Source of the DNA: Castanea sativa
Taxonomy: Eukaryota > Streptophyta > Magnoliopsida > Fagales > Fagaceae
Direction: 5' to 3'
DNA length: 64,000 nucleotides
Assembly (NCBI RefSeq): GCF_040712315.1
Contig: NC_134014.1
Coordinates: forward strand, 39,793,634-39,857,633
Position numbers and translations under genes: made by a program
The notes under the pieces: model-generated
The model's input: only the letters and a program-made list of their open reading frames with translations
What the model was told of the DNA's origin: nothing
The model's database searches: none
In this document: positions 11,597 to 24,387 of the stretch, piece by piece
Numbering within the stretch: the first letter of the stretch is position 1
Layout of the letters: each line of letters starts with the position of its first letter

Positions 11597-14500
11597 TTAG
11601 TTAAACATATTGGGAAGTGGTCTCACTGCCATAAATGCATCCACCATCTGTAAGAAGAAGAAGAAGAAAAAAGGAATATCAATATTATTCATTCACAATT
11701 TTGTACAGTATCAAACAGTACCAACATACTACAGAACGAGGGAAAAGGACAAAGACATAACAACGGTTTCGGACAATTACAAATAAATTCATAGTCATCT
11801 TATGTAAAATTTAGAGCTGCATAAACTGATCTAGGTGTTAAACGGCACCAGGTAAATTAGCTTTATTATAAAAAAATTTATCCTAGAAAAATGACAAAAA
11901 TAATTGTATAAAACAACTATGAAATTTCGTATTTTGGACAGTCAAAAATAATTCTGACTTACGAATAATCAAAATAGTTGTTCCAAACTACATTTCATAT
12001 TCTTTAGTAGGAGTGTATACTGAAGGTGCTTCATTAACTTAAAGTAAAACCTTTTAGCTAGGAATTTTAAAGACAAAAATGACATCTAGCTATAATATAC
12101 AAATAAGCAGTAAGTGCATCAGAAACAAGTCAGGAGTTTAAAACTTCCTGAGCATTAATTATACCAGGTCTGAGAAAGATCATCTATGGTACAGATTAGA
12201 AGGTTTTAGTCCTTCAATTGTTTGCTTATGAAGGAAAGTTTCATATTTTACATCCAATAAATGGATCTGAATACCATAAAAGACATCTTACAGTTTCTCT
12301 TAGCCCATTTTGAAATTTAAATGTACTTTTGAACCATATACATTTCTAATATACATTTTTGACAAGTAAAAACAAGATTGAGATAATAGGAATATAAACA
12401 TTTCTAATATACATGTGCAGCTAATAAATCAATCGTTATGCATGCTGTTTCACCAGCCACTTTCCGGACTTCAATCTTTTCTCAAGTCCAAGCACATTAT
12501 CATATTATTATTGTTTTCAGGTCACAGATTAGGAACTTAATTGATAAATCTATTGCTAAGGAAAATTAGGGCGAAGGATGGTAGCAAATTGAGAAGGTGA
12601 TATTGGATATTGTAAACCCAGGCATCACAGCTAAGGCTCTTAACATCAAACCCAAGAGATGTATGCAATCCTTTTCCTTTTTTACCCCCAGAAAGATTAT
12701 GTGACTTACACAGACCACTACCAACCAAACTAGGACTAGCGGGATGAATGAAGTGATCAAACTATAGCTGCTCAACTTTTCACTAACCAACCAATATTTT
12801 CATATCAAAATCTTGTTCCTTGGTGCCAGTGGAGCAAAAGAAGTGCAGGACATACTAATCGTATCTACCCTAGAAATAAATGAATAAATCTATTGAATGA
12901 GAATAATATACGCACCACAGTTGTAGCAGGTTGTCGATCATTTGACAAATTCACACCATCCATTTCAGGTGGATTTTGTCCCGCAGACACACAAGCAATC
13001 AAACCCGTAGGATTCATTCTATAGATATCCTGATAATAAAGGGGTGGCAACAGGGCAGGATCTGATCAGGGGTGCCCCATTCCCACCCAGTTACCTCTTT
13101 GGGACAAAGAGCAGGGCAGGTCAAGGTCAGAGCAGGTTGGAGGTACTCTTCCATCATTAATGAGATGGCCTCAATATTAATGAGATAGAGATGAAAGACA
13201 GAGGAGGGACAGTCTTGAGAGGATGAAGAGAGAGAAAACAAGTGCTTTGGGGAATGATAATAGAAAATGCACAAAAAATAAATTATTAAATAAAAAATAT
13301 TTAAAAAAGAAAACTATATATATAATTATATATTAAATAAAATCATATACATATGCATTTGGGGCAACGCAGGGTGAGCAAAACCGGTCCCCTCCCCCCA
13401 TTACCTCTTCAGGGCAGGGAACTGTTTTTTGCCATCTTTGGTTGATAACAGGGAGATCTGTGAAAATTATAACCTAGAAACTACCAATTTTTTGGATTTT
13501 TCTGATCATAGCACGATGGAATTGTAAACACAAAAGACCAACAAAAAATTACCCAACTTGAGAGAATACTCAGAGATAGGGAGGAATAAATAGGGCAACT
13601 ATGCAGCTACTTGACCAAGACTGAAAACCCAAAATAACCCAAATAAAAAGAAATTTAAAAATACCCTCGCATCCACAAACTGCAGAAATTTGTCCAGTTG
13701 TCCTTGTTTCATACATACTATGTGTCCTAATTGATGTAAAATGTTATAGGGAATTTCCAAGTATCCCAACTTTGAGATGAGAGAACCTTTCTATAAACAT
13801 CATTCATTTCATTTTGCTGTTTCGATGGCCTTATAAATTTAGCATCAGTCATTGTAAAGTTACTGATAAAATTAAGAAATTGAGCAGCATAAGATTTGTG
13901 GTGGTTTGCAAAATGATAGATCATAAGATTTGTGGTGGTTTGCAAACTTATAGATCCAGTCATCCACCGTATTGCCTGAAAATCTAATTACAAATAACCA
14001 GCAACTAACAATGTCTATATCGAACTAAATAACATAAAGCATCAATTTAGCAAACAATGGAGAAAGCTTACTTCATCAGTCACAGCAGCTCGAGCCCTAC
14101 GATGTCTTTCTACCAATTTAGTTAAAACTTCAATAAGGCGCTGCTTTACCTCACCTGTAAGCATCCGTCCAGCACCATACTCCTGTAAAAGGACAACACA
14201 ATTATTCTTCAAAAATAACCTAAGCACAGAATTAATTTGTGTTACTTAGAAATAATTAGAAAGATGGAGATACTTGTATAAAACAGCTAAAAAAATTCAC
14301 CAGAGTAATAATTAATCAACTAGAAAGAGAAACCTGACCTTTTTTGTGTGTTCAAGCTCCGCATCATCCTCCAAGAAAAAGCTTAGGTATTTAATTGGTA
14401 TATCAACCTGGATAATGAACAAAAACAATTCCTCATCTATATACTATGTACAACAACAACAACAAGCCTTCATCCCAAATTTTGGGGTCAGCTATTCTAA

Positions 14501-17500
14501 AAGCTGTACATTCACAAAGAATTCCTAACATAAGAAATCAAATTCAGCATTGTCCACTACAATATCATGCAAGTGCACTAAAAGATTAGCAGAATTGCCA
14601 TATACTTTTCCCAGATAAATAAATAAAAACACCACCTAAATTTTTAATAATTTGGGAGGAAATGGGTAAGAACGGAACACTTTTTTTTTTCTTTGATCAG
14701 TTAAGAATGGAACACTTATAGCAAGTAATCCATAAACTATTAGGGAGAAATACTTCAGAAACTATATTTGAAGCATAAGGGTTTGCTTGACCTTATAAGC
14801 AATCTACTTCACATACGTTAGCAAAAGGGATAAACAGGAAACATAGTACCTCAAGATTAGCTCCAAGTTGGCGGTGTTTCTCTATTGAATCTTGGCCACC
14901 AGAGAATGCATATTTGTTTATCTATAGATAAAAAAACACATGTACTGTAAATAGTAAATATACTAAGAAGGGTTGCCAAAACCATTCATCAAATCATACA
15001 AATATAGCAGGAAAAAAGGGATTTTAGCTCATCAAAGTCAAGAAGTATCCAATTGATAAATTACCAATTGTCCCAAAATCATAAAATATTAGGAAGTGGT
15101 GAATTTAACCATTTATTCCTCTTTCTCCACATGGACAAAAGTCCAGACAATGAGACAAACAAAAGATTACGTGGAAGCAGAACAAGAGAAAAGAGGCTGG
15201 AGCAAGGCTCAATAATTCCCATTATATCCAAAAAAATAATTGGGACAGGAAACCTGATAAATGCCCACAGCACGTACATTCAATTCTAAGATATTGATGC
15301 CAAAAGTACTATGTTTCTCTCACACTCCTTAATACAGAGTCAATTAAAGCTATGCATCTTATCCAGTGCATAAAAGTTAATTTGGGCAGGTATTGTCCTT
15401 ATATATGTTAACAATTGTAGGAGTATTCAGTGTTAAAAGAGACTTATCTGCATCAACAACTTGTCCAAAATACCATGTGTCAACATGAGTATAAAGTCAT
15501 GATGCCCACTACAGGGATATTGCGCATATATAAATTCTCTTGAACATTCATTGTCCATCATGGTGTGTCCATAAATGGATGTGATTGTCATGTTTAAACC
15601 AGCCAACTCGAATTTTCAGAAGCTAACCTTATTTTTTATGTCCTTCTCAGAATCAGTGACATATATGGCAGAATTTGGATCACTAGCAGACATTTTTCCT
15701 GTCTCCCCCTGCATGTAACCAGTTTCCACTAACGATCAGTTATGATGTCTTTGTGAGAAATCAATCATAAGCAGTATGAAGCAGAGAGAAGCAGAGACCT
15801 TAATCAGGATGAAACAGAAACCATACTTAGGTGTAAGAAAGGAAATTCCAGTAATAATTCTATTGCTAGACATCATTGTCTTCTGATCTTCAAGTATTGC
15901 ATGGTTAAGATATTTGAAAATATAATTTAATAAAAAATATTGAATAGGTTAATAGTCTCTAACACGCATTACTAGAAAAGGCAATCAAGAAAACCCTTCC
16001 TAGAAATCCTTGTCACTCCTATAAGCTTTAGCGCACAATTGGTTCTATGCAAAATCATATAAATACCTGCAGGGCAGGGAAGAATAATGACTCAATCAAT
16101 GCAGGCTTGTGATATCCGATTCGAGGAGCAACATCTCGTGTCATTCTAAAATAAGGATCCTGAACAACACAACAAAGAAAGCATACTATAAAAACAAATA
16201 ACAGATGCACACACTGTAAACATACATAGAATTATCGTAAAACCATAAAAATATCCAACCTCACCACAAAATACAAAGAACAAAACAATCATAATCAAAT
16301 GACATATATGAGACAATTAAATTGAGCATAACAAAAAGATTCCCTGTATTAACCTTCTTAATGATCACATGCATAGATCCGATAAAGTACATCATCAAGC
16401 TTCCAATAAATTCTAATATTTTATTCAAATTAAAAACTTACAATCATTTCTAAAAGAGTTGTCCTTATTTGTTTTATATTGCCGAAGATAAAGATACTTT
16501 GTGCATTCTTGTTTATATTTTTAAAAGGATGGAAAGGCCTGTTCTTAGAATCTCAGGGTCATCCATACATTTCATTACTGGAAATTATAGGCAGTAGATT
16601 CTCTTTCTGATTTGCAATATTCTAATCTGCAAACAGAAATTACAATGGAAACTGAAACACGGTGGTCAATTTAACAATTGTTCTTATCATGACACATTAG
16701 GAAGTCATAATGACATACAATTTCCTTGGAGAAGTATTTGGGGCACTAAAGCCCCCAAATTTTTTTTATTTTTTTCATCTAGACAATAGCTTTGTGAAGG
16801 ATTCTAACTGAGAATAATCTTAATAAAGAGACATCATATTGGTGGATTAATGTTACACGTATTAATGCAGTGTAGCACTTATAACTTCACAGCTTTGTTG
16901 CTAGCAAGCATTGGCCTTTCCTCTTTACAGTATTTGGAGATAATTGGTGATGTCTCAAAAAGTGATTGATGTGTACTTTTGTTAGGAAGGATTTTCTGGG
17001 CAGCATAGCTAAACTTTGCTTGGAATGATACCACTCTTTGCCTTATGTAGATGCTAATGATGAGATAGAAATCATCAAACTTTTAATAGTGTTGGGATGC
17101 CTATCTCATGCTGCAATCTTTATTTCTATGATCTCTGTATGTATGGTCAACTGCATTTGGGAATTGGGACTGTTTCTTATACTTCTCTTGTAAACTTCAT
17201 TGAATACCTTTGATTGTAATTCTTTAGAGGGTTCTTTTGCATACTTCCTGTGTACTGAGTTATGTTCTTTTATTATTATTATTATTATTATTTTTTAAAA
17301 GCTATATTACAAACTTGTTTACAACAAAATATACTTTTGACATTTCAAAATGGAAACCAAATTATTGAAGTCTAATAATAATTTGCTATGACCACTAGTA
17401 AAATATTTCTATTCCTTGTTTGTAGCTCCTTAGATTTTCAGCCCTCCAACAATTCCACTATTACAAAGGAAAATAACAAAGTGCATATTACCAACAGAAA

Positions 17501-18034
17501 ATATTCAGCCACTCTAATTATATTTATGGCTCTAAATAACTTACATATGAAGCACACAATATTTTCATAAGCTTAAATAAATTAAATTCAAATTTAGAAT
17601 GAAAAAGAAAACAATAAACTATGGTAGGAGTTGACCTGGTCAATTGCACAAGGAATTAAGCAACGGAGATTGTCCTTGCCAGAAAATAGGTGCGGAAATG
17701 AACTAGGAAATGAGGGAGCTGCCTGCAATAACACACAGTGAAGTATGTTGTATCACTTTCAAGGATATTCCAATGGTCTCTTAACCAACCATCAAAGTGT
17801 CAAACAGGGATCTAACAACCATGGATGAAAACTGTTGCAAATTTTACTAAATCTATTATTATATTGTATAATGTATATTTGCCTATGTGGATAAGGCAAC
17901 ACATAAATTGCCATAATATATTCGGTGTTAACCACGCAGGCAATTTATGCTGAATGGACAGCTATTTACTACAAACTATAGAGATCAGATTTCAAAGGCT
18001 AAATATAACCTGTACAAGGTAATCTTGTCATCAA

Positions 18035-18110
<76 letters not shown>

Positions 18111-20029
18111 AGAGAGAGAGAGGTGTTCAGTTGAGAACAAATATTTAAATCTTGAACTGTTTCTGAAATGCACAAAAAAGTAATGACGTAAAATATAATA
18201 GTCGACACCATGCACATACCATTCACATGGTTTATGTCAACTAAAAGCAGCAAAGGTCTATACCTGTACGGGTGGAAAACTATATTTTCCAATATGATCT
18301 TCACCAATAAAACCAAAAATGCCCACAACTTGATTACATGTCACACGCTTTGAAATTTCCACCATATTCCTATAGAATGCACTGCACCAAAAAAAAAAAA
18401 AAATCATAACAATCAGTGTGAGCATTCTAACTGTGCATGTACTAAGCATGAAAAATATTTTTTTTTCTCACTAGCATTGAAATGCTTGTATAAGATTTGA
18501 GGTGCATAGCATAACCAATGCATAACTGATTTAAATCAATTTTTTTAAAAATATCACTTAGAAAATAATCACCAACAATAATAAAACTAATTCCTCCAAA
18601 CTTTACTAATATTTTTGAAAGGTTTTCAAAGCATACTTTTGATATTAGTGGAGCACTTTAACGAGTGAAACCTGTGTATGCAGATCAACAACAAAAAGAG
18701 TTCATTGTTATGAGCTCCATCATGTCTAATCTAATGCTAAAAACTAGTTTTTTTTTTTTTTTTCATCTTCATGTCAAAATTTATGTATTACTCACCCTCC
18801 AACATAATCAAAATCAGAGAAGATGAAGGTTCTCTTGATGTCAAAACCACAAGCAATGATGTCCTTAGCATTCTCCCTCGCTAGTCTTCTGCACTCCTCC
18901 ACCGTCAGATTTTTCCACAGGAACTTCTCGTCATCAGTTAATTGTATAACAAGTGGAACCTTAAAGACCTCTTGCAAATACCTGCAGCCAAAATCACGCA
19001 CACACAGAAAATTTTCTCAATAAGCCTAACAACAATTACAATTTTTTCTAAAAGATATAACAAACCCATACATTTGCATCATGGTACAGGCCTAAACTAG
19101 TAAAAATTTAGCAGTAAATTATTATTTTTCTTTACCTTCACCTATTAATAACCAAACTGTAAAAGAAGCAGTAATAATTATTTGTTTGATGCCATAAAAA
19201 TAACAAAAGGTCTTCTTCTTCTTTTTTCTTATATTTTTCATGCACTTTCTCAGCAACAACAACAACAACAACAACAACAACAAAGCATTCGTTCCAAATT
19301 TTTTGGAGTTGGCTATGAATCCTCAACAGATAAGTTAGGGTCGATCACGTATATTCTTTTCATCTATCTGAAGTCATACTCTCTATTACTTGTCAATTCA
19401 CGTAAGCTCAGTATATATTCCATTTAGTGGTAGTTAAGTTAAAAATAAATAAATTACTTTCCAAAAACATAGGAAGCAAAACAACAATAACTAATGCAGT
19501 ATAACATTTAGTTTTTTTTTTTCAAAAGAATTTACAAAGTTTCTCGGGAAACAAACAGAGTGGACATACTTACTGAGTGAACATAAAGGGAATCAAATGC
19601 CCTAAGTGCAAAGCTTCAGAGGAAGGTCCTCTTCCCGTGTACAAATAAAACTTCTCGCCCCTCTCGAATGCATCCAATATATCATTGAAATCTCTGTAAT
19701 ATAGTGGGAAAATCCAAGCATAAAATTCCAAATTTACCCTCAATACACGTATTAGAGTGATTTAGAATTGGGCGGTAGGGGTATCGGTGGGTAAAGAAGA
19801 CACCGCGGCAGAGGAAGACGTGGGCGTGGTGGGAGGTTAGACGCTCGACGTGATCGATGAGGGAAGGGTCGAGCCTTTGACAGCCAAACTTGTCGATGAG
19901 CTTGACGTAGTCGATCTTGCCTCCTTCTTTGGCCGAAACTTCCCATGGATTCACTACCTGTTCTTCTTGATCTTGCTGTGTTTCATTTTCCTTTTCTAAT
20001 GCTCCTATCTCCGCTGCTTTTCTTTCCAT
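11597..20029 (-). CDS. Cytosolic tryptophan--tRNA ligase
   Basis: This class I synthetase charges tRNA-Trp in the cytosol. Exons in order of translation: 20029-19785, 19693-19574, 18981-18796, 18381-18264, 17722-17636, 16159-16067, 15708-15628, 14921-14850, 14407-14339, 14182-14072 and 11647-11597. They total 1233 nt, or 410 aa, in one frame. The start ([14 protein letters not shown]) precedes the conserved [17 protein letters not shown]. The HIGH-type motif is HLGH (residues 111-114) and the KMSKS-type motif is KMSAS (288-292). The C-terminus is [15 protein letters not shown], the usual plant ending. All introns are GT-AG except intron 1 (19784-19694), which begins AT and ends AG and resembles a U12-type 5' site; moving to a nearby GT would insert unconserved residues. 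The last intron (14071-11648) is 2.4 kb and holds a MITE. The N-terminal WHEP domain of animal enzymes is absent, as is normal in plants. Confidence 0.93.
13037..13440. mobile_element. hAT-like MITE inside the last intron of the tRNA synthetase
   Basis: The left end TAAAGGGGTGGCAAC and the inverted right end CAAAGATGGCAAAAAAC share AAAG and TGGCAA, giving an imperfect terminal inverted repeat. Flanks are CCTGATAA (13029-13036) and GTTGATAA (13441-13448), matching at 6 of 8 positions. Subterminal repeats of the agggcagg type occur near both ends (13051-13130 and 13408-13425). There is no coding capacity. Confidence 0.55.
13885..13945. repeat. Short tandem duplication
   Basis: The phrase cataagatttgtggtggtt followed by tgcaaa occurs twice, about 34 bp apart, within the last intron of the tRNA synthetase. 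Confidence 0.85.
14446..14510 (+). repeat. SINE-like 3' fragment
   Basis: A (CAA)n run leads into the phrase catcccaaattttggggtca then gctatt. This is the same 3' block seen at 19252-19390 and 41112-41240. Only the tail portion is present. It lies in an intron of the synthetase gene. Confidence 0.55.
17271..17292. repeat. (ATT)n microsatellite
   Basis: About seven ATT units in an intron of the synthetase gene. Confidence 0.95.
18035..18122. repeat. Compound microsatellite (ACAT)n(AT)n(AG)n
   Basis: ACAT units run to about 18060, then AT units to about 18106, then a short AG run. The reverse frames across it (17985-18328) are repeat readings, not proteins. Confidence 0.95.
19252..19395 (+). 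repeat. SINE-like 3' part with (CAA)n
   Basis: A (CAA)n run is followed by tccaaattttttggagttgg, then ctatgaatcctcaacaga, then a block ending tctgaagtcatact. The same order of blocks occurs at 41112-41240, so this is a dispersed element. It lies in intron 2 of the synthetase gene. Confidence 0.6.
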
Positions 20030-21639
20030 TTCTTTCTTTCTACTACTCTGATTTGAAAAACTAAACCGTTGCAGAAAATCGAGTTAATATTTAAAGGCTA
20101 GGACTCGGGGTCGAAGGCATGGACATGGTTGTCACTTTTTAGGATGGGTTGCCGCTTTTTCTTTTTTTCTTTTTTCTTTTCATTTTTTTTTCCCCGGGTT
20201 GGAGTCTTGGGCTCTTGGCAATGGTTTATGAGTTTGAGGCTAGGCCGATTGGGGTTGGGCTTGGGCTTGAACCTAGAAAGACCCAACCCATGGGAGCATC
20301 AATATACTATATACATTTTTGGGGTATGGTTAGAGTTGTACACTAGTACATACGCAATTACGCATACCTCAATTGATTTTCTAACTATCTAATAAATAAG
20401 GTATATAAAAATGGAGGCCTTAACCATTAATTATGCTCACTTACCCAAAAAATAAACATCAATTTTGCTTGCATCCTATTGGGCACCACAGATCCATTTC
20501 CTCTAATTAAATCATTTGCAACCTGCGCTAAGGTGGAACGTTTTTTTTTTTTTTTTTGAGAATCGCTAAGGTTGAAGGTTAAATGAATGGTAGATTCAAA
20601 TTTGTATTTCCTAGGGTCATATAGAAGACATGTTTTTGGTTGTAATCGAGCCAAGTTGAGACAAGTAGTAAATGATTGAGTTAAGCTCAATAATTAAAAT
20701 AAAATATTTATACTCAATATGAGCTTGTGTCAAACCAATGAACAATATTTGAACTAGAACTTGTCAAAAATCCCAAAAAGGTAAAAACTTTAACATATTT
20801 ACCACCTAAGAGCACTAGCATCCGATGATGCAAAAAAAAAAATGTCTATTTTATATTCTCAAAACCTACTTTATCTATTTTACCATCTCATTTTATAACT
20901 CATCCAACATCTTAGAATCAACTGTTCACAATTGTTAAAAAAAAAAGTAAAAACCTATGCTCGGATGTGAGTGGGTTTTGGTTTATGGGTTGCTAAAATA
21001 GTAACTGGGGGATTACTAGTACTCTAGAGGTTGGTAAGAAGAAGAGCAACAAGGGGCAAAGTTTTATCTTTTTCTCCCTAATCCATTACATATGTTCTCA
21101 ACATCAATTGATGTAACTTGAACCGCGTCTAATAACTATAAAATAGGTAGAAGTTTCAAGAAATTTAACCCAAAAATATAAATTTAAAGAAAGATAATTT
21201 TATTTTGCTGGATGTGGCTTGTGAGTGAAGATTGTGGCTCTATGAACGGCTTGAAGCAAATTAGGTGAGACTACATAGGGGTAGATTGAGTGAAATCAAT
21301 TTTCTTAGCATGAGAGAGAGAGAGATGTTATCCTTAATTATGATAGAAAAATTGAAAGAAGATTGAAGATGAGGCTTATCAAAGAAGATTTTGTGAGCTT
21401 CTTTAAAGGAAGCTTACAACTCTAGGCAGTAGAGTGTAGACACTTGAGGGTGATTACTTGATTGGGTAGAGGGAGGAACGAACACATAAAAGATACGTAA
21501 TTTGGGTGGTTAAAGTGGGAAATGAATGTAACTTGGGGAAACATTTTGGATGATGATTTAAGGGCTTTTGGTGAATATTAATATAAAAGATACATAATTT
21601 GGGCGGTTAAAGTGGGAAATGAATGTGGCTACTGCATCC
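20030..21639. other. Intergenic, upstream of the tRNA synthetase
   Basis: The first 100 bases probably hold the promoter side and 5' UTR of the reverse-strand synthetase. The rest is AT-rich with a pyrimidine-rich tract (20157-20192), a poly-T run (20541-20558) and two direct copies of about 45 bp (near 21487 and 21583, sharing taatttggg and ggttaaagtgggaaatgaat). No gene was recognised. Confidence 0.6.
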
Positions 21640-22169
21640 ATAATTCCCTTCAGTGGTGCAGAAGGAATGGCCTGAAAATAGAGGGTTACATGCAGCCATT
21701 TTAGACTTTTCTAGTAGAGCAAAAAAATGGAATTCTGAAGTGTTTGGAAATCTTTTTGCTAGAAAGAGAAGAGTCCTTGCCAGACTAAATGGTGCTCAAA
21801 AAACTTTGGTTGGAAACCTCAATGAGTTCTTACTAGATCTGGAAAAGAAATTAGTCGGGGAGTATTCTCTTATCATGCTCCAAGAAGAGAAATATTGGGC
21901 TCTTAAGTCAAGATTGAATGCAACCAATTTTGGGGATCGTAACACTTCGTTCTTTCATGTGATAAAATAAGATGCATTAAAGACTCTTTTAGGAATTGGA
22001 TCCTCTATGATTTAGAGATTAAGGATCATATTAAAGCTGGGTTTCAGAAACTGTTCTCCACTTAATCTCTTTTTTCTCCAATTGCCTCAAATGTTTCAAA
22101 GTTTGCCTGCAGCTATATTTCAGAGGAAGACAACACTAAAATTGATACTGAAGTATTTGATGAAGATAT
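21640..22169 (+). mobile_element. LINE ORF2 fragment, upstream half (5' truncated)
   Basis: The frame at 21653-21970 reads as the endonuclease-to-RT linker of plant L1-type elements: WNSEVFGNLFARKRRVLARL, LLDLEKKLVGEY, then FGDRNTSFFHVI. After a stop the pattern continues (RNWILYDLEIKDHIKAGFQK) to 22164. The Copia element then cuts in after GATAT (22165-22169). The endonuclease domain is missing, so the copy was 5' truncated before the Copia insertion. The rest of the LINE resumes at 29838. Confidence 0.85.
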
Positions 22170-23536
22170 TGTTGGGGTTTATGCCCTAAAACCCAATTTA
22201 TTGGCATGTATTTAATAATTAAATTGTTTAATTATATGAGACTATCTATAAATGAACTAAGACATTATTATAGTCCATGAAATGCATTGTATGTGATTTA
22301 TGTGAAAAGTCACAGAAGATATAAATCACAAGTTCTTTGTAAACTCAGAAGTTTAGTTCGTAGTCGGTGATGAAATTGGGCATTTCATCTGCGAAGACTA
22401 TAACATATCAACTAAGATGATTTGTCTTGATCATGGAAGTGGAGACTTCTAGTTGGTATGTTGATATGTTTTAAGAGTTAAGACATCTTGAACTGGACCG
22501 TTGTGAGATTTATTATTCTCCTAACGACTGTCAAATGAATAATAAATCTCACGACTTCTATTTACATCAACTCTAAATCCTGAGAGAATAATGGACATGA
22601 TCATGAGATGTAGGTTGCTTTGATATATCAGGAGTGAGATCTATTAGTTACGGTCAAAACCTCAGTATGTTGGGCATCCGCATTTAGTGTTGATGGAACA
22701 TATATTCTCAAGATGGAATTCAAAGTCTCTTAATGGAGATACAAAATATTCCCTTGAGATAAGTTTAATGAATTTAGTTATTCAGAGTGTTAGGCCCAAC
22801 CACTTTAGTAAGGAGTTACTAAAGTATATATTTATGAAATTGGATTTCATAAATATATGACGAATAACATAAAGGATTAAACCGGGTACTCAATGATTAA
22901 GATGTAGTAATCTTCAAAGTGGCAGTCTATATTCATGATTTTGGATTACTACGAATATTTTAATGAAGGGGTTGCATGCATAATAAAGTCTTGAGATATA
23001 ATTTATTAATAAGGCTTAGAGTGCAATTATATTTATATAGTGGTATTAAATATAATTAATGGTAACTTTAGGCTTGTCAAGAGTTGACGAAAAAGCCCAA
23101 GGCCCATTGGAGCTAGTGTCTTATTGATCCCTTTTGGTCCCACTCCAAGCCACACACTAAAGTCCAATTGGAAAGGCCTAATAGGTCAGCCCAATTAGAT
23201 AATCAATTACTTATAAAGGGAAAAACATACATAATTTTTATTAGTGAAATAAGAAACGGTGTATGAGAGAGTGTGAGACACACTTTCATTCTCCCTTTGA
23301 AAACTGATTAAGAGACCACACATCTTGGGCATAAAGTGGAATTGGAGTGAAGATTAAAAGTGTTTCCAAGTGCTTCTAATATTTGTTTTGAATTTCTCCA
23401 CACCAAGGTACGCTATCTTGTTCTTAAATTCTGAAATTTACATAGTGCATGTTATCAATCATGAATGAAATAAATTCTTGTTTGTTGCTTCCGCTATGTG
23501 TTTTGTATGAGATACAAAACCAGAATTTTTCCTTCA
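22170..23536 (+). repeat. Copia 5' LTR
   Basis: 1367 bp, TG...CA ends. By-eye comparison with the 3' LTR shows roughly 39 substitutions and no length difference (about 97% identity). Most differences are transitions. Confidence 0.95.
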
Positions 23537-23537
23537 A

Positions 23538-23554
23538 TTGGTATCAGAGGCAGG
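23538..23554 (+). promoter_or_regulatory. Copia primer-binding site
   Basis: ttggtatcagaggcagg begins directly after the 5' LTR. It matches the complement of the initiator tRNA-Met 3' end except for about one base (usual form tggtatcagagcc). Confidence 0.85.
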
Positions 23555-24020
23555 TTTTCATATCATGATTGTATAGCGTGTGATTGAATTTTAGAATTTA
23601 AAAAAACTGTTATCTTTGTCTTTCAATTTTCTGCATCATTTGGGTATAATGAAGAGAATCTTTACAAGGATACAGTTTTTTTTTTAACACCAAGAATAAC
23701 TGTCAAGTGGGATGGTAATTGTCTTCATGTGCCACAGATTGCATTGATTGTCATTTACCAAGTGATTCAACATGTTCCATACGAATGGGGTTGGTAGTTA
23801 TTGGATGGAAGTTATGCCAATCAAATAACTTTGTTTTGTCTTGCACCGTTTGGCTTGGACATAGATTCATGGAATTGGTGCATGGCTTGCATGGAATAAA
23901 AGTTTTTGCATGGTTTAACTTTCAAGTCTTGGTTTATATGGCTTGCATGGTTTGAATGTGGGTTGACTATTCAAAGTTTTCTTTGTCTTGCATGTTTTAT
24001 GGCTATGAAAAGATCAATCC

Positions 24021-24048
24021 ATATATATATATATATATATATATATAT
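24021..24048. repeat. (AT)n microsatellite
   Basis: Pure AT run in the Copia leader region. Confidence 0.95.
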
Positions 24049-24147
24049 TGCAAGTGGGACCCAATAGATATTAGTGTAAACATGGAATCCTAGACTTCAT
24101 GAATTCCATCTTGAATTTGCACACCATGCATTCAACCGTGGGCCATA

Positions 24148-24153
<6 letters not shown>

Positions 24154-24191
<38 letters not shown>

Positions 24192-24329
24192 AAGTACATA
24201 TATAGGTATATTATATTATATTATATTATATATATAGTGTAATAAATATATATTACATATATTAATTTGTATATTATATTATATATAATATAATATGAAT
24301 TTTTATATGTAATAAGGATTTTTATTACG

Positions 24330-24381
<52 letters not shown>
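24154..24381. repeat. AT-rich satellite-like stretch with two long (AT)n runs
   Basis: (AT)n at 24154-24188 and 24330-24381 is joined by tatta repeats. It has no coding content and lies in the Copia leader. Confidence 0.95.

Positions 24382-24387
<6 letters not shown>

Noticed and set aside
13727..13963. Possible last exon of the tRNA synthetase ([10 protein letters not shown]..., with [11 protein letters not shown])
   Set aside because: The canonical terminal exon [15 protein letters not shown] was found at 11597-11647 with a proper acceptor. The resemblance here is weak.
17985..18449. Overlapping reverse frames of 60-109 codons
   Set aside because: They read through the (ACAT)n/(AT)n microsatellite (IYIYIY runs). 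Only the segment 18264-18381 is real, as exon 4 of the tRNA synthetase.
20098..20392. F- and K-rich frames upstream of the tRNA synthetase
   Set aside because: They come from a pyrimidine-rich low-complexity tract read on both strands, with no conserved content.
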